The notes below the pieces were generated by a model, which saw only the letters and a program-made list of their open reading frames with translations, ran no database searches and had not been told where the DNA came from. Positions 18,564 to 29,411 of a DNA stretch of 64,000 bases are shown here, one piece after another. A program made the translations under genes and the position numbers. This DNA comes from Alistipes sp. Zagget8 (GTDB lineage: Bacteria; Bacteroidota; Bacteroidia; Bacteroidales; Rikenellaceae). Within the stretch, counting starts at the first letter, position 1, and every line of letters begins with the position of its first letter. The stretch spans positions 186,001 to 250,000 of the forward strand of contig MSHJ01000013.1 of the NCBI GenBank assembly GCA_001941065.1, given 5' to 3'.

Positions 18564-20207
18564 ATGAAAAAATTCAGCTATATACTCTTTTGCCTCGCGG
18601 CCTGCGCCGGTCTGTCCGGCTGCGGCGACCTGATGGAAACCGCTCCGTCGAACGAGGTGGATAAAAGTTTGATCCTCAAGGATGTCAACGCCGTCAAGGT
18701 GGCCATGAACGGAGTCTATTCGACGATGTACAACCGCATCGATTTCGTGACGGCCAACGCCCACCAGTGCTTCGGCAACATGGCCGTGACGCTGTGCGCC
18801 GAAGTGATGGGCGACGACATGATCCAGACGGCGCAGGGGCCCGGATGGTTCTGGAAGGACTACAACTACGAGGCCCGTGTGCGCTACACCAGCAAAATCT
18901 GGCGCAGCTATTTCACGTGGAAATACTTTTACGAGATCATCAGCAACGTCAACTACATCCTTTCGGTCGAGCACACCGCCACGGGGGACGAGAACGAGTT
19001 GAAATGCGTTATGGCACAGGCCTATGCCGCCCGGGCGTTCGCCTATTTCATGCTGATCCAGTCGTTCCAGCAGACCTATAAGAAACACGAGACATGGCCC
19101 GGCGTGCCGGTGTACACCGAACCCACGACCAGCGCGTCGAAGGGCAAGGGACGCGGAACGGTGGAGCAGGTCTACACGCAGATCAACGACGACCTGACGG
19201 CGGCCCTGACGCGCTTCGAGGAGTGCGGCATCGCGCAGGAGCACATCTCCAACCTCGATTACTATGCCACGAGCCTGCTCAAAGCCCGCGTCGCACTGGT
19301 GCAGAACGACTGGCCGGCGGCTGCCGAAGCGGCTGCCGAGGCGATGAAGAAGCCGGGCCGTTCGCTGCTCAGCATGACCGACGCCACGGTCGTGAAGGGC
19401 ACGTTCGACGATGCGACGAAGAACTGGACCACGGGCAAAACGCCGTTCAACTCCGTGGCATCGAGTTCGGTGCTGTGGGGTGCGGAGATGCTCTCGGAAC
19501 AGTCCACCGTCTATGCGTCGTTCTTCTCCAACATGGACGCCTGCACCGATGTCTACTATGCGGCCGAGACGCCCAAGTGCATCAGCAACTGGCTCTATGC
19601 CCAGATTCCCGACACCGACGTCCGCAAAGGGTGGTGGAACGGCAATATCGGCATTCCGGCCGAGGACTGGAGCTACGGGGCCAATATCAACTACAACCAG
19701 CATAAGTTCCAATGGGCGGACCAGAAGGCGCACAAGGGCGATTATATTTTCATGCGGTTGGAAGAGGCTTACCTCATCCGCGCCGAAGCGCTGTGCCGCA
19801 TGGGCGCCGAATACGAGGACGAGGCCCGGAGCACGCTGCTCGAACTGGGTTCGCGCCGCGACACGGAGTATGCCAAACGTATCGAATCGCTGACGGGCGG
19901 CACCCAGACCTTCGCCACGACGGGCATCGTGAAGACCCTGCTCGACGAGATCATCCTTCAGCGCCGTATCGAGTTGTGGGGTGAAGCCGGACGCATTTTC
20001 GACATCCTGCGCCTGGCGAAAGGGTGGACGCGCTATTGGGAGGTGAACGGTGAGAAGAGCAACCACACCAACTACCTGAGCAAATATTCCGAGTACCTCA
20101 GTTTCCCGAGCGACTACCTCGAGTGCATCATGATGATCCCGCAGGCCGAGATCGACAACAACCCCAACATCACGGCTGCCGATCAGAATCCCTATGTTCA
20201 ATCCTAA
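18564..20207 (+). CDS. SusD/RagB-family nutrient-binding lipoprotein
   Basis: This 547-residue lipoprotein has lipobox LSGC followed by GDLMETAPSNEV, the usual SusD start. The N-terminal part (ILKDVNAVKVAMNGVYSTMYNR) and the helical TPR-like body (AQAYAARAFAYFMLIQSFQQ, RLEEAYLIRAEALCRMG) fit the family. The C-terminal part has RRIELWGEAGRIFDILRLAKG and a final QNPYVQS. It forms the surface lid of the SusC channel encoded 6 bp upstream. The gene is intact although its SusC partner carries a nonsense codon, so the lesion may be recent or suppressed. The ligand is unknown; no carbohydrate enzyme is encoded nearby. Confidence 0.93.
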   Translation: MKKFSYILFCLAACAGLSGCGDLMETAPSNEVDKSLILKDVNAVKVAMNGVYSTMYNRIDFVTANAHQCFGNMAVTLCAEVMGDDMIQTAQGPGWFWKDYNYEARVRYTSKIWRSYFTWKYFYEIISNVNYILSVEHTATGDENELKCVMAQAYAARAFAYFMLIQSFQQTYKKHETWPGVPVYTEPTTSASKGKGRGTVEQVYTQINDDLTAALTRFEECGIAQEHISNLDYYATSLLKARVALVQNDWPAAAEAAAEAMKKPGRSLLSMTDATVVKGTFDDATKNWTTGKTPFNSVASSSVLWGAEMLSEQSTVYASFFSNMDACTDVYYAAETPKCISNWLYAQIPDTDVRKGWWNGNIGIPAEDWSYGANINYNQHKFQWADQKAHKGDYIFMRLEEAYLIRAEALCRMGAEYEDEARSTLLELGSRRDTEYAKRIESLTGGTQTFATTGIVKTLLDEIILQRRIELWGEAGRIFDILRLAKGWTRYWEVNGEKSNHTNYLSKYSEYLSFPSDYLECIMMIPQAEIDNNPNITAADQNPYVQS

Positions 20208-20220
20208 ATGCGTATAAGCG

Positions 20221-21126
20221 ATGAAATCATTCCATATAGTTGCGTTGGCCGCCGTCGCGGCGTTGACCGCGGCATCCGGATGCAGTGACGACGTGCAGAA
20301 AACCACCTATTCGGGCAGCTCGGGCTTCGGTTTCGCGGCTTCGGTGCTCAATGCGGAGGTCGGTTCGGCGAATGCCAACCAGATTCTCGTGCCGATATAC
20401 CGCGGCACCGAGGACGCCCAGATCGCCGAACTGAAATTCGAGTACGACATCTCCAAGGCGGGAGCTTCCGAGCCGTACTGGGCCGATGCTGACCCTGCGG
20501 GCATCTTTTCGCTGACCACCCAGCGGGTGATCTTCGCCGACGGGGCGAAGGTGGCCTATGCGCAGGTGCGTTTCACGAACCTCGACCTGCTGGGCATCAC
20601 CACCAAATACAAGATGCGCCTGACGATCAAGGACTCCCTGAGCCCTTCGAAACGCGATCAGGTGACGATGTCCGTGAGCCGCCAGCTGACGTTCGATTAC
20701 CTGGGCAAGTGCGATTACCACGACGCCTGCGTCTTCGACGGCACCTATAAGGCCGACATCTACCGGGCGCAGGAGGCGGAGATTTACCGCGTGATGGACC
20801 CCTATACCGAGGGGCTTATCAAGGAGGAGTATGCCGAGAACGGCTGGATGGGAACCCCGTCGGCCTACGTGCAGTTCGCCGTCGACGCCAACGGGCAGAT
20901 CACCTACGAACCGTTCTGTACGGGTATGATGGTCAATGCGAAATATACGGCCTATGCCTATTATCCGGGCGAGTATATCTGGGGAAAGGATTTTTCGGAT
21001 TACAACAAAGAGAATAAGAAGCTGTCGGACAAAGTGTTACAACTTTATCCGGTCTACTGCCTGCCCGAATACCAGTACGGATTTCTCAACGACGGAGCCT
21101 ATCCGCTGACCGTCACATTGCCATAA
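20221..21126 (+). CDS. SusE-position lipoprotein with Ig-like N-terminal region
   Basis: This 301-residue lipoprotein has a lipobox ending ASGC followed by SDDVQ. The N-terminal 150 residues look like a DUF4843/DUF1735-type Ig-like fold (ILVPIYRGTEDAQIAELKFEYDISKAG, then VAYAQVRFTNLDLLG). The C-terminal half is not recognised. It lies 13 bp after susD, so it is co-transcribed with the SusCD pair and probably is an accessory surface ligand-binding lipoprotein. The domain assignment is by eye only. Confidence 0.65.
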   Translation: MKSFHIVALAAVAALTAASGCSDDVQKTTYSGSSGFGFAASVLNAEVGSANANQILVPIYRGTEDAQIAELKFEYDISKAGASEPYWADADPAGIFSLTTQRVIFADGAKVAYAQVRFTNLDLLGITTKYKMRLTIKDSLSPSKRDQVTMSVSRQLTFDYLGKCDYHDACVFDGTYKADIYRAQEAEIYRVMDPYTEGLIKEEYAENGWMGTPSAYVQFAVDANGQITYEPFCTGMMVNAKYTAYAYYPGEYIWGKDFSDYNKENKKLSDKVLQLYPVYCLPEYQYGFLNDGAYPLTVTLP

Positions 21127-21173
21127 AAGAGCGCTAAATAAGCAATTTAGGGTATTATTTAAGAATTTTTATT

Positions 21174-21243
21174 TATATTTGCGAAAACAGGTTTTCGCTT
21201 GGATAGGCGGCGCCCGACAGAGCCGGCAAGGATCGGCTTTGTC
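21174..21243 (+). promoter_or_regulatory. leuA promoter and two-hairpin leader
   Basis: A perfect TATATTTG -7 box lies at 21174-21181. A perfect inverted repeat GCGAAAAC-AG-GTTTTCGC (21181-21198) begins at its edge, and a second 10-bp stem pairs 21216-21225 with 21234-21243. The leader runs to the leuA ATG at 21295. There is no ATG-started leader peptide, so classical leucine-codon attenuation is not indicated. Confidence 0.55.
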
Positions 21244-21294
21244 TGTGGCCCGCACTGTCTTTGTCTGAGTTTACAGGTTAAAAACAGGTTAGTT

Positions 21295-22815
21295 ATGAGT
21301 GAGAGATTGTACATTTTCGACACCACGCTCCGCGATGGTGAGCAGGTCCCCGGCTGTCAGCTGAACACCACCGAAAAAATCGAGGTTGCCAAACTGCTCG
21401 AGAATCTCGGCGTGGACGTGATAGAGGCCGGTTTTCCGATCTCCAGCCCCGGGGATTTCAACTCCGTGCTGGAGATTTCCAAAGCCGTTTCCGAACCGAC
21501 GATCTGTGCGCTGACGCGTGCCGTAGAGAAGGACATCGACGTGGCGGCCGACGCCCTGCGCCTTGCCAAACGCAAGCGAATCCACACGGGTATCGGCGTC
21601 TCGCCGCAGCACATCTACGACAAACTGCGCTCCACCCCCGAGAAGATTCTCGAACGGGCCGTCGAGGCGGTGAAATATGCCAAACGCTATGTCGAGGACG
21701 TGGAGTTCTATGCCGAGGACGCCGGACGCGCCGATGTCGAGTATCTGGCGCGTGTCGTCGAGGCGGCCATCGCCGCCGGCGCCACTGTGGTCAATATTCC
21801 CGACACGACAGGCTACTGCCTTCCGAACGAATACGGCGCGAAGATCAAATACCTCGTCGACCATGTGTCGAACATCGACCGGACCGTCATTTCGACCCAC
21901 TGCCACAACGACCTGGGCATGGCCACGGCCAATACGCTGAGCGGCGTCCTGAACGGCGCCCGACAGGTCGAGGTGACGATCAACGGCATCGGCGAACGCG
22001 CCGGCAACACCTCGCTCGAAGAGGTGGTGATGACGCTGCGCTGCCATAAGGATGTCAATATCGACACGAATATCCGTTCGCAGTTGATCACCAAGGCTTC
22101 GCACCTGGTGTCGAGTCTGATGAATATGCCCGTGCAGCCCAACAAGGCCATCGTGGGACGCAACGCCTTCGCACACTCGTCGGGCATCCATCAGGACGGG
22201 GTGCTGAAACAGCGCCAGACCTATGAGATCATCGACCCGCAGGATATCGGCCTGAACGAGTCGGTCATCGCCCTCACGGCCCGCAGCGGCCGCGCGGCCC
22301 TCGTGCACCGGCTCGAACTGCTGGGTTACGACCTCACGCCGGAGGAGCTGGACGCCACCTACGAGAAATTCCTCGTGCTGGCCGACAAGAAGAAGGAGAT
22401 TCACGATTACGACCTGATCTATCTGGTGGGCGACATCGACCGCATGAAACAGCAGTCCGTGGCGCTGAAATTCCTGCAGGTGACTACCGGGACGCTGGTT
22501 CCGACGGCTACCGTGGTGCTGAAATTCGGCGACCACGAACGCATGGCCATCGCCACGGGCAACGGTCCGGTCGACGCCGCGGTTTCGGCCATCAAGAAGC
22601 TTATCAACGAGAAGGTGGTGCTTTCGGAGTTTCTGATGCAGGCCATCACGCGGGGTTCCAACGACGTGGGCCGCGTGCACGTGCAGGTCGAGTGCGGCAG
22701 CCGCACGGTCCACGGATTCGCGGCGCATACCGACACTACGCGGGCTTCGATCGAGGCGTTCCTCGACGCCCTCCGGGCCCTCAATGTAACGGAAAGAAAG
22801 GAAGAAGAAGCGTAA
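21295..22815 (+). CDS. leuA: 2-isopropylmalate synthase
   Basis: This 506-residue enzyme condenses acetyl-CoA with 2-ketoisovalerate, the first committed step of leucine synthesis. The start is the ATG at 21295 ([17 protein letters not shown]), which places the DTTLRDGEQ metal-binding motif at its usual position. [21 protein letters not shown] and HSSGIHQDG are also present. A C-terminal LeuA dimerisation/regulatory domain (about residues 365-500) is complete, so leucine feedback is likely. It is the first gene of leuA-leuC-leuD-LeuA2-leuB, with 3 bp to leuC. Confidence 0.96.
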   Translation: MSERLYIFDTTLRDGEQVPGCQLNTTEKIEVAKLLENLGVDVIEAGFPISSPGDFNSVLEISKAVSEPTICALTRAVEKDIDVAADALRLAKRKRIHTGIGVSPQHIYDKLRSTPEKILERAVEAVKYAKRYVEDVEFYAEDAGRADVEYLARVVEAAIAAGATVVNIPDTTGYCLPNEYGAKIKYLVDHVSNIDRTVISTHCHNDLGMATANTLSGVLNGARQVEVTINGIGERAGNTSLEEVVMTLRCHKDVNIDTNIRSQLITKASHLVSSLMNMPVQPNKAIVGRNAFAHSSGIHQDGVLKQRQTYEIIDPQDIGLNESVIALTARSGRAALVHRLELLGYDLTPEELDATYEKFLVLADKKKEIHDYDLIYLVGDIDRMKQQSVALKFLQVTTGTLVPTATVVLKFGDHERMAIATGNGPVDAAVSAIKKLINEKVVLSEFLMQAITRGSNDVGRVHVQVECGSRTVHGFAAHTDTTRASIEAFLDALRALNVTERKEEEA

Positions 22816-22818
22816 TTT

Positions 22819-24195
22819 ATGGGACGTACCTTATTAGACAAGATTTGGGACGCGCACACCGTGCGTGTCGAAGACGGCGGCCGCTGCGTGCTCTACATCG
22901 ACCGGCAGTATATCCACGAGGTGACTTCGCCCGTGGCCTTCGGGGGCATCGAGCGCCGGGGTTTCGGCGTGGCACGCCCGTCGCAGATCACCGCCACCGC
23001 CGATCATAACATTCCGACCGTCGACCAGCACCTCCCGATCGAGGAGCCCGAGTCGCGGCGGCAGGTCGAGGCGCTGGCCGAGAACTGCGCCCGCCACGGC
23101 ATCGAGCATTTCAGGGTGGGGCACCCCAAGCAGGGTATCGTGCACATCATCGGCCCTGAACTGGGCTTCACGCAGCCGGGCATGACGATTGTCTGCGGCG
23201 ACAGCCACACCTCGACCCATGGGGCTCTGGGCGCCGTGGCCTTCGGAGTGGGCACCTCGGAGGTCGAGATGGTCTTTGCCAGCCAGTGCATCCTCCAGAC
23301 CAAACCCCGCACGATGCGCATCACCGTCGACGGCGACCTGCGGCGGGGCGTGGAGGCCAAGGATGTCATTCTCTACATCATTTCGCAGATCACCGCCTCG
23401 GGCGGCACGGGCTATTTCATCGAATTTGCGGGCAGCACCATCCGGTCGCTTTCGATGGAGGGCCGCATGACAGTCTGCAACATGAGCATCGAATGCGGTG
23501 CCCGCGGCGGCATGATCGCCCCGGACGAAAAGACTTTCGAATACCTCCGGGGCCGCGAACGGGCTCCGCAGGGGGCTGATTTCGACAAGGCCGTGGCCCG
23601 CTGGCGGGAGCTTTACAGCGATGCGGATGCCGTTTTCGACAAGGAGTACCGCTTCGATGCCGCGGACATCGCCCCGATGATTACCTACGGCACCAATCCC
23701 GGCATGGGCATGGCCGTCGATGCGTCGATTCCTGCCGATGCCGATCCCAAAGCGTTGGAATACATGGGTTTCAAAGCCGGTGAGAAACTGCTGGGCAAAC
23801 CGGTGGACTATGTCTTCGTCGGCAGCTGCACCAACGGTCGTATCGAGGACCTGCGGCGCTTCGCCCGTCTGGTCGAGGGACGCCGCAAGGCCGATAATAT
23901 TACGGCATGGATCGTCCCCGGCTCGAAGGGCGTCGAAGCCGCCGCCAAAGCCGAAGGGCTGGATAAGATACTCGCTGCCGCGGGCTTCGAACTCCGCCAG
24001 CCGGGCTGTTCGGCGTGCCTTGCGATGAATGCCGACAAAATCCCTGCGGGAAAATACAGCGTTTCGACCTCGAACCGCAATTTCGAGGGCCGTCAGGGTC
24101 CCGGTGCCCGCACGATGCTTGCGGGTGTGGCCGTTGCGGCCGCCGCCGCGGTGACGGGGCGGATTGCCGATCCCCGCGATGTGTTTGATTTGTAA
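22819..24195 (+). CDS. leuC: 3-isopropylmalate dehydratase large subunit
   Basis: This 458-residue aconitase-family subunit isomerises 2- to 3-isopropylmalate together with LeuD. Conserved features are [20 protein letters not shown] and FGVGTSEVE. The [4Fe-4S] cysteine ligands are in GSCTNGR (near residue 337) and [10 protein letters not shown] (near 395-400). The length is normal. It lies between leuA and leuD, 3 bp and 12 bp away. Confidence 0.96.
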   Translation: MGRTLLDKIWDAHTVRVEDGGRCVLYIDRQYIHEVTSPVAFGGIERRGFGVARPSQITATADHNIPTVDQHLPIEEPESRRQVEALAENCARHGIEHFRVGHPKQGIVHIIGPELGFTQPGMTIVCGDSHTSTHGALGAVAFGVGTSEVEMVFASQCILQTKPRTMRITVDGDLRRGVEAKDVILYIISQITASGGTGYFIEFAGSTIRSLSMEGRMTVCNMSIECGARGGMIAPDEKTFEYLRGRERAPQGADFDKAVARWRELYSDADAVFDKEYRFDAADIAPMITYGTNPGMGMAVDASIPADADPKALEYMGFKAGEKLLGKPVDYVFVGSCTNGRIEDLRRFARLVEGRRKADNITAWIVPGSKGVEAAAKAEGLDKILAAAGFELRQPGCSACLAMNADKIPAGKYSVSTSNRNFEGRQGPGARTMLAGVAVAAAAAVTGRIADPRDVFDL

Positions 24196-24207
24196 AAGAT
24201 TATCGTT

Positions 24208-24801
24208 ATGTCCATACCCAAATTCGTGACCTTCACCTCGGGGGCTGTGCCCGTCGAGATGGAAAACATAGATACCGACCAGATCATCCCGGCGCGTTTC
24301 CTGAAAGCCACCGAACGCAAGGGGTTCGGCGACAACCTCTTCCGCGACTGGCGTTACGACGCTTCGGGCGCGAAAATCGCGTCGTTTCCGCTGAACGACG
24401 CCCGCTATGAGGGACAGATACTCGTTGCCGGGCGCAATTTCGGGTGCGGCAGTTCGCGCGAGCACGCCGCCTGGGCCATTGCCGACTACGGTTTCCGGGT
24501 CGTAGTGTCGAGTTTCTTCGCCGACATTTTCCGCAACAACGCCCTGAACAACGGCCTGCTGCCGATTCGTGTCAGCGAAGAGTTTCTGAAAGCCGTTTTC
24601 GACGAAATCCGTCGCGACCCGAAGGCGCAGTTCACGGTCGATCTGGACCGCCAGACCCTGACCGTCGTATCGAGCGGCCGCAGCGAGGGCTTCGAGATCG
24701 ACGCCTACAAGAAATGCTGCCTGCAGAACGGTTACGACGACGTGGATTACCTCCATAGTATCGCTGACCGGATCGAGGCTTTCGAAGCCTCCCGCAAATA
24801 G
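24208..24801 (+). CDS. leuD: 3-isopropylmalate dehydratase small subunit
   Basis: This 197-residue swivel-domain partner of LeuC has the family motifs [28 protein letters not shown] and [16 protein letters not shown]. The length is typical of bacterial LeuD. The next gene starts 9 bp after its stop codon, consistent with one operon. Confidence 0.96.
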   Translation: MSIPKFVTFTSGAVPVEMENIDTDQIIPARFLKATERKGFGDNLFRDWRYDASGAKIASFPLNDARYEGQILVAGRNFGCGSSREHAAWAIADYGFRVVVSSFFADIFRNNALNNGLLPIRVSEEFLKAVFDEIRRDPKAQFTVDLDRQTLTVVSSGRSEGFEIDAYKKCCLQNGYDDVDYLHSIADRIEAFEASRK

Positions 24802-24810
24802 ACCGTGCCG

Positions 24811-26304
24811 ATGCTTCGTCCGGTCGAAATAATGGATACGACGCTGCGCGACGGCGAGCAGACGTCGGGCGTTTCGTTCAACGCCCGCGAGAAACTCTCC
24901 ATTGCCCGGCTCCTGCTGGAGGAACTGCGTGTCAGCCGCATCGAGATAGCCTCGGCGCGGGTCTCGCAGGGCGAACAGCAGGCCGTGCGTGCCATTGCCG
25001 AGTGGGCCGCCGCCAAGGGCTATGCGGAGCGCGTCGAGGCCCTCGGGTTCATCGACGGCGGGCTGTCGCTCGACTGGCTGGGCGCGGCCGGATGCCGCGT
25101 GGTGAACCTGCTGGCCAAAGGCTCCCGCAAGCATTGCGAAGGGCAGCTGCGCCGCACGCCCGAACAACATCTGGCGGATGTCCGCGCCGAAATCCTGGCG
25201 GCTGTCGACCGGGACATGCGGGTGAACCTCTACCTCGAGGACTGGTCCAACGGCATGCGCCATTCGCCCGACTACGTCTATGCCATGCTCGACGGATTGG
25301 CCGACGCTCCCGTGCAGCGGTTCCTGTGCCCCGACACGCTGGGCGTGCTCGACCCCTATGAGACCGAACGTTTCTGCCGCGATCTGGTGGCGCGTTATCC
25401 GCATCTGCGCTTCGATTTTCACGCCCATAACGATTACGACCTGGCCGTGGCCAACACCGCCGCCGCCGTGCGTGCGGGTTTCCACGGGGTCCATGTCACC
25501 GTCAACGGACTGGGCGAACGCGCCGGCAATGCGCCGCTGTCGAGCACCGTGGCGGTGCTTCACGACCGGCTGGGGTGTACGACGGGCATCGACGAGACGA
25601 AAATCAACCGTGTCAGCCGCACGGTCGAATCGCACACCGGCATCCGCATTCCCGCCAACCGTCCGATCGTCGGCGAGAGCGTCTTCACGCAGTGTGCGGG
25701 CATCCATGCCGACGGCGACAACAAGAACAACCTCTATTTCAACGAACTGCTGCCCGAACGCTTCGGCCGCGTGCGCGAATACGCGCTGGGCATCGACCTC
25801 GACGAGGCCGCGATGCGCAAAGTGACCGAGCGGGTGGTGGAGCTGAGCGACAAGAAGGAGCTGGTGACGGTCGAGGACCTGCCATACATCGTCGCCGACG
25901 TGCTGCGCTACGATTTGGCGGACAATCCGGTGCGGATACTCAATTACAGTCTTTCGCTGGCGCAGGGGCTGCGTCCCGTGGCGACGCTCAAAATCGAGAT
26001 TCACGACCGCCCCTACGAGCAGACCTCCGCCGGCGACGGCCAGTACGACGCCTTTATGCGGGCCCTGCGGCAGATTTACCGCGAACAGCTCGGGCGCGAG
26101 TTTCCGATGCTGCGCGACTATGCCGTGTCGATTCCGCCCGGCGGACGCACCGACGCCTTCGTGCAGACGATCATCACGTGGGAGATGGACGGCCGCGTGT
26201 TCAAGACCCGCGGGCTGGACGCCGACCAAACCGAAGCCGCCATCAAGGCGACGATCAAAATGCTGAATATCATCGAAATAAACTATAACGACAATGGATG
26301 TTAA
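24811..26304 (+). CDS. Second LeuA-like synthase (alpha-isopropylmalate/citramalate synthase family)
   Basis: This 497-residue protein belongs to the DRE-TIM metallolyase family. [18 protein letters not shown] starts the barrel, and [15 protein letters not shown] and [14 protein letters not shown] carry the metal and substrate motifs. A LeuA-type C-terminal regulatory domain is present (about 380-490). It differs clearly from LeuA at 21295, for example SARVSQGE instead of the IPMS-like substrate loop, so it may take pyruvate (citramalate synthase) or another 2-oxo acid. I chose ATG 24811; a GTG at 24805 is possible. Its end overlaps leuB by 11 bp, which suggests translational coupling. The substrate cannot be settled from sequence alone. 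Confidence 0.85.
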   Translation: MLRPVEIMDTTLRDGEQTSGVSFNAREKLSIARLLLEELRVSRIEIASARVSQGEQQAVRAIAEWAAAKGYAERVEALGFIDGGLSLDWLGAAGCRVVNLLAKGSRKHCEGQLRRTPEQHLADVRAEILAAVDRDMRVNLYLEDWSNGMRHSPDYVYAMLDGLADAPVQRFLCPDTLGVLDPYETERFCRDLVARYPHLRFDFHAHNDYDLAVANTAAAVRAGFHGVHVTVNGLGERAGNAPLSSTVAVLHDRLGCTTGIDETKINRVSRTVESHTGIRIPANRPIVGESVFTQCAGIHADGDNKNNLYFNELLPERFGRVREYALGIDLDEAAMRKVTERVVELSDKKELVTVEDLPYIVADVLRYDLADNPVRILNYSLSLAQGLRPVATLKIEIHDRPYEQTSAGDGQYDAFMRALRQIYREQLGREFPMLRDYAVSIPPGGRTDAFVQTIITWEMDGRVFKTRGLDADQTEAAIKATIKMLNIIEINYNDNGC

Positions 26305-27355
26305 CATCGCTCTTTTAGCCGGCGACGGCATCGGTCCCGAGATCATCGCCGAAGCCACCAAGGTGCTGGACCGCGTGGCGGAAAAGTTCAGACACCGAAT
26401 CACCTATACCCCCGCGCTGGTGGGCGCTGCGGCCATCGACGCCACGGGCGACCCCTATCCCGACGAAACGCACCGCATCTGCCTCGCGGCCGACGCCGTG
26501 TTGTTCGGAGCCATCGGCGACCCGAAATACGACAACGACCCCACGGCCAAAGTGCGCCCCGAGCAGGGCCTGCTGCGGATGCGCAAGTCGCTGGGACTGT
26601 TCGCCAACCTGCGCCCCGTGGCGCTGTTCGACGCGCTGGCCGACCGTTCGCCGCTCCGGTCCGAGGTCGTGCGCGGAACGGATTTCATCTGCGTGCGCGA
26701 ACTCACGGGCGGTATCTATTTCGGCCGTCCGCAGGGGCGCGACGACGACGGCCGGCGGGCTTTCGACACCTGCACCTATACCGTCGGGGAGATCGAGCGC
26801 GTTCTCCGCGTGGCGTTCCGGCTGGCCGTGTCGCGCCGCCGCAAACTCACGGTCGTCGACAAGGCCAACGTGCTCGAAACCTCGCGCTTGTGGCGTGAAA
26901 CGGCCCAGCGCGTCGCCAAGGAGTACCCCGACGTGACGGTGGATTATATGTTCGTGGACAACGCCGCCATGCAGATCATTCGCCAGCCGGCCTATTTCGA
27001 TGTGATTGTTACCGAAAACATGTTCGGCGACATCCTCACCGACGAGGCCAGTGTCATCAGCGGTTCGCTGGGAATGCTCTCCTCGGCGAGCGTCGGTGCC
27101 GAGGTGGCCCTCTTCGAGCCCATCCACGGCTCCTACCCGCAGGCCGCGGGCAAAAATATCGCCAACCCGATGGCCACGATTCTCTCGGCCGCCATGCTTC
27201 TGGAGCACCTGGGGCTCGACGCCGAGGGCAAAGCCGTGCGTCGGGCCGTGGACAAGGCGTTGGCCGACGGTATCGTCACCGAGGACCTCGTGGCCGCCGG
27301 CGGGCGGGCGTATTCGACCTCCGAGGTAGGAGATTACGTTGCTGCGCAGATTTAA
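26294..27355 (+). CDS. leuB: 3-isopropylmalate dehydrogenase
   Basis: This 353-residue enzyme oxidatively decarboxylates 3-isopropylmalate to 2-oxoisocaproate. Motifs include [11 protein letters not shown], the [26 protein letters not shown] loop (about residues 93-115), [25 protein letters not shown] and FEPIHGSYP. The ATG lies 11 bp inside the preceding synthase gene. A strong terminator follows, so this is the last gene of the leucine operon. Confidence 0.96.
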   Translation: MDVNIALLAGDGIGPEIIAEATKVLDRVAEKFRHRITYTPALVGAAAIDATGDPYPDETHRICLAADAVLFGAIGDPKYDNDPTAKVRPEQGLLRMRKSLGLFANLRPVALFDALADRSPLRSEVVRGTDFICVRELTGGIYFGRPQGRDDDGRRAFDTCTYTVGEIERVLRVAFRLAVSRRRKLTVVDKANVLETSRLWRETAQRVAKEYPDVTVDYMFVDNAAMQIIRQPAYFDVIVTENMFGDILTDEASVISGSLGMLSSASVGAEVALFEPIHGSYPQAAGKNIANPMATILSAAMLLEHLGLDAEGKAVRRAVDKALADGIVTEDLVAAGGRAYSTSEVGDYVAAQI

Positions 27356-27376
27356 TCCCGTTATTTCGAATTGCTT

Positions 27377-27407
27377 GCAGACCGTTTTTTCGCGGTCTGC
27401 TTTTTTT
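27377..27407 (+). terminator. Terminator of the leu operon
   Basis: A perfect 8-bp stem GCAGACCG/CGGTCTGC (27377-27384 with 27393-27400) is followed by seven T. Confidence 0.9.
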
Positions 27408-27411
27408 GTAC

Positions 27412-27419
27412 TATCTTTG
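27412..27419 (+). promoter_or_regulatory. -7 box upstream of obgE
   Basis: TATCTTTG at 27412-27419 directly follows the leu terminator. The obgE leader is then about 215 nt and holds a small hairpin with TTTT (GCCGTTT-AAG-AAACGGC, 27476-27496) and repeat copy A. Confidence 0.55.
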
Positions 27420-27553
27420 CAGTCTTAATTACGGTGCTATCTTCCGGTCGCGTTGCGACAAGTCCCCTCCCGAGGGCCGTTTAAGAAACGGCTTTTAAAA
27501 TGTGGAGCGGAGTGTTGGATTCGATGTTTAACATCCGGGGATCGCCCCTAAAT

Positions 27554-27630
27554 CCCGGCTCTTAGCCGGGGTGGGGCAGACTTGTAAACGACGCCGAAGG
27601 CGGCGGCAAGGACGATTGACAGCACAAAAA
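27554..27630 (+). repeat. Dispersed intergenic repeat, copy A
   Basis: A hairpin CCCGGCT/AGCCGGG is followed by a block containing CAGACTTGTAAACGACGCC, a GGCGGCG stretch and ACAGCACAAAA. A related block lies at 30226-30321 in the same orientation. No coding capacity is evident. Confidence 0.7.
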
Positions 27631-27642
27631 CGATGAACAAAT

Positions 27643-28656
27643 ATGGCAGGTTCCAATTTCGTAGACTACGTAAAGATATTCGCCCGTTCGGGACACGGCG
27701 GCGGCGGCTCGACGCATTTCCGGCGCGAGAAATTCGTGGCTTTCGGCGGTCCCGACGGCGGTGACGGCGGCAAGGGCGGCAGTATCATTCTGCAGGGCGA
27801 CAAGCAGTACTGGACGCTCATCCACCTCAAATACCAGCGCCACCAGTTCGCCGAGGACGGTGAGCACGGCTCCGGAGCCCGTTCGTCGGGCAAGGATGCC
27901 CGGGACATCATCATCCCGGTGCCGCTGGGCACGGTCGCCAACCGCATCTATGAGAACGAGGACGGCACGACCGAGACCGAAACGGTGGGGGAGGTGACGG
28001 CCGACGGCGAACAGCTCGTGCTGCTCAAGGGCGGCCGGGGCGGTCTCGGAAACTGGCATTTCAAGAGCGCCACGAACCAGACGCCGCGTTACGCCCAGCC
28101 GGGCGAGGACGGCGAGGAGGGTACGTTCATCCTCGAGCTGAAGGTGCTGGCCGACGTGGGGCTGGTGGGCTTCCCCAATGCGGGCAAGTCGACGCTGCTG
28201 TCGGTGGTCTCGGCCGCGAAGCCCAAGATCGCCAACTACGCCTTCACGACGCTGGAGCCGAACCTCGGCATCGTCGAGGTCCGCGACCACAAATCGTTCG
28301 TCATGGCCGACATTCCGGGCATCATCGAGGGCGCCCACGAGGGCCGCGGCCTCGGAACCCGTTTCCTGCGCCATATCGAGCGCAATTCGGTGCTGTTGTT
28401 CATGATTCCCGCCGACAGCGACGACATCCGCCGCGATTACGACGTCCTGCTGGGCGAACTGACGCAGTACAACCCAGAACTGCTGGACAAGGAGCGTCTG
28501 CTGGCCATCACCAAATGTGACATGCTCGACGACGAACTGATCGGCCAGATGCGCAGCCACCTGCCCGAAGGCGTTCTGTCGGTCTTCATTTCGTCGGTCT
28601 CGGGGCTGAACATCCAGCAGTTGAAAGATATGCTCTGGGAGGCGTTGCAGCGTTAA
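27643..28656 (+). CDS. obgE: GTPase Obg
   Basis: This 337-residue ribosome-associated GTPase is involved in 50S assembly and growth control. An N-terminal glycine-rich OBG fold (about residues 3-158, with [12 protein letters not shown]) precedes the G domain: P-loop GFPNAGKST, switch region [27 protein letters not shown], and TKCD. The optional C-terminal extension found in some Obg proteins is absent or minimal. The gene has its own -7 box after the leu terminator. Its 3' end overlaps the convergent DUF5689 gene by 4 bp. Confidence 0.96.
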   Translation: MAGSNFVDYVKIFARSGHGGGGSTHFRREKFVAFGGPDGGDGGKGGSIILQGDKQYWTLIHLKYQRHQFAEDGEHGSGARSSGKDARDIIIPVPLGTVANRIYENEDGTTETETVGEVTADGEQLVLLKGGRGGLGNWHFKSATNQTPRYAQPGEDGEEGTFILELKVLADVGLVGFPNAGKSTLLSVVSAAKPKIANYAFTTLEPNLGIVEVRDHKSFVMADIPGIIEGAHEGRGLGTRFLRHIERNSVLLFMIPADSDDIRRDYDVLLGELTQYNPELLDKERLLAITKCDMLDDELIGQMRSHLPEGVLSVFISSVSGLNIQQLKDMLWEALQR

Positions 28657-29411
28657 AAGGCGGCTTCACGGTTGGTGACGCGGAGCGTGTATTTTCCCGC
28701 GAAATAGTCGATGATTCCATACAGGGAGCCCGTGCCGGAAGGTACGGGCTCCTTCGCGTAGGCGCACGTGGCGGCGCTCCGCACGGTGAATTCGTTGCCC
28801 CCGGCATCGAGAATCGTCCGTTCGGTGGCGACGGTGCGTCCCGTTTCGGGGTCGGTGTCGCACCAGGTCTTTCCCGCATCGGCGAACTGTACGTTGTCGA
28901 ACCGCACCCGGGTGTCGATATGCTGCGGCCCGACCTCCCCGAACGTCAGCGGGGTGGCCCGGTGTTTTTCGCCCTCCTCCGGCAGCGTGATGCGGATGTG
29001 GCGGGGCAGCTCCTCCTGCGGAATGGCCTCGGCCCCGTAATCCCCGGCGGCCGACCCCAATTCGATCTTCCCGCCGTAGTTGCAGAGCGTCAGTCCGTTG
29101 CACCGCACGGTGGCAATCGCGCCGAAGGGGTAGTCGTCGGCCAGCGACGAGCGGCCTGCGGCGATCTGAATGCCGCCCGAGGCGTCCTCGACGACCAGCG
29201 TCCGGTCGAACTCGCCGTAGAGGTCGTTTCCCGTGATAAATCCCCGGATGGTGATGTCCTGCGTGACGGCGGCGCTGCTGCGGCCGTCGCAGAGCGATTT
29301 GAGGTAGGCGACGGTGTGCCTCGACACCTCGGGTTCCTCGGCGAATCCGGGTTCCGTGGCCTTGTCGCATCCCGCCGACAGCAGCAGGCTAAGGCAGACA
29401 ATCGCTCTCAT
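28653..29411 (-). CDS. DUF5689 lipoprotein
   Basis: This 252-residue lipoprotein has a short signal peptide with lipobox LSAGC at residue 15. A DUF5689-type OB-fold module (about residues 35-135) shows [31 protein letters not shown]. The rest is of unknown fold. The start overlaps the end of the upstream DUF5689 gene by 23 bp, so the pair is translationally coupled. The stop overlaps the obgE stop by 4 bp from the opposite strand. It is a surface or periplasmic lipoprotein of unknown function. Confidence 0.8.
   Translation of the reverse strand: MRAIVCLSLLLSAGCDKATEPGFAEEPEVSRHTVAYLKSLCDGRSSAAVTQDITIRGFITGNDLYGEFDRTLVVEDASGGIQIAAGRSSLADDYPFGAIATVRCNGLTLCNYGGKIELGSAAGDYGAEAIPQEELPRHIRITLPEEGEKHRATPLTFGEVGPQHIDTRVRFDNVQFADAGKTWCDTDPETGRTVATERTILDAGGNEFTVRSAATCAYAKEPVPSGTGSLYGIIDYFAGKYTLRVTNREAAF

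Noticed and set aside
21182..21294. Leucine-codon leader peptide before leuA
   Set aside because: No ATG-started short frame is present in the leader.
22834..26403. A minus-strand reading frame of 1189 codons opposite leuC, leuD and the second synthase
   Set aside because: It is antisense to conserved leucine genes with no homology of its own.
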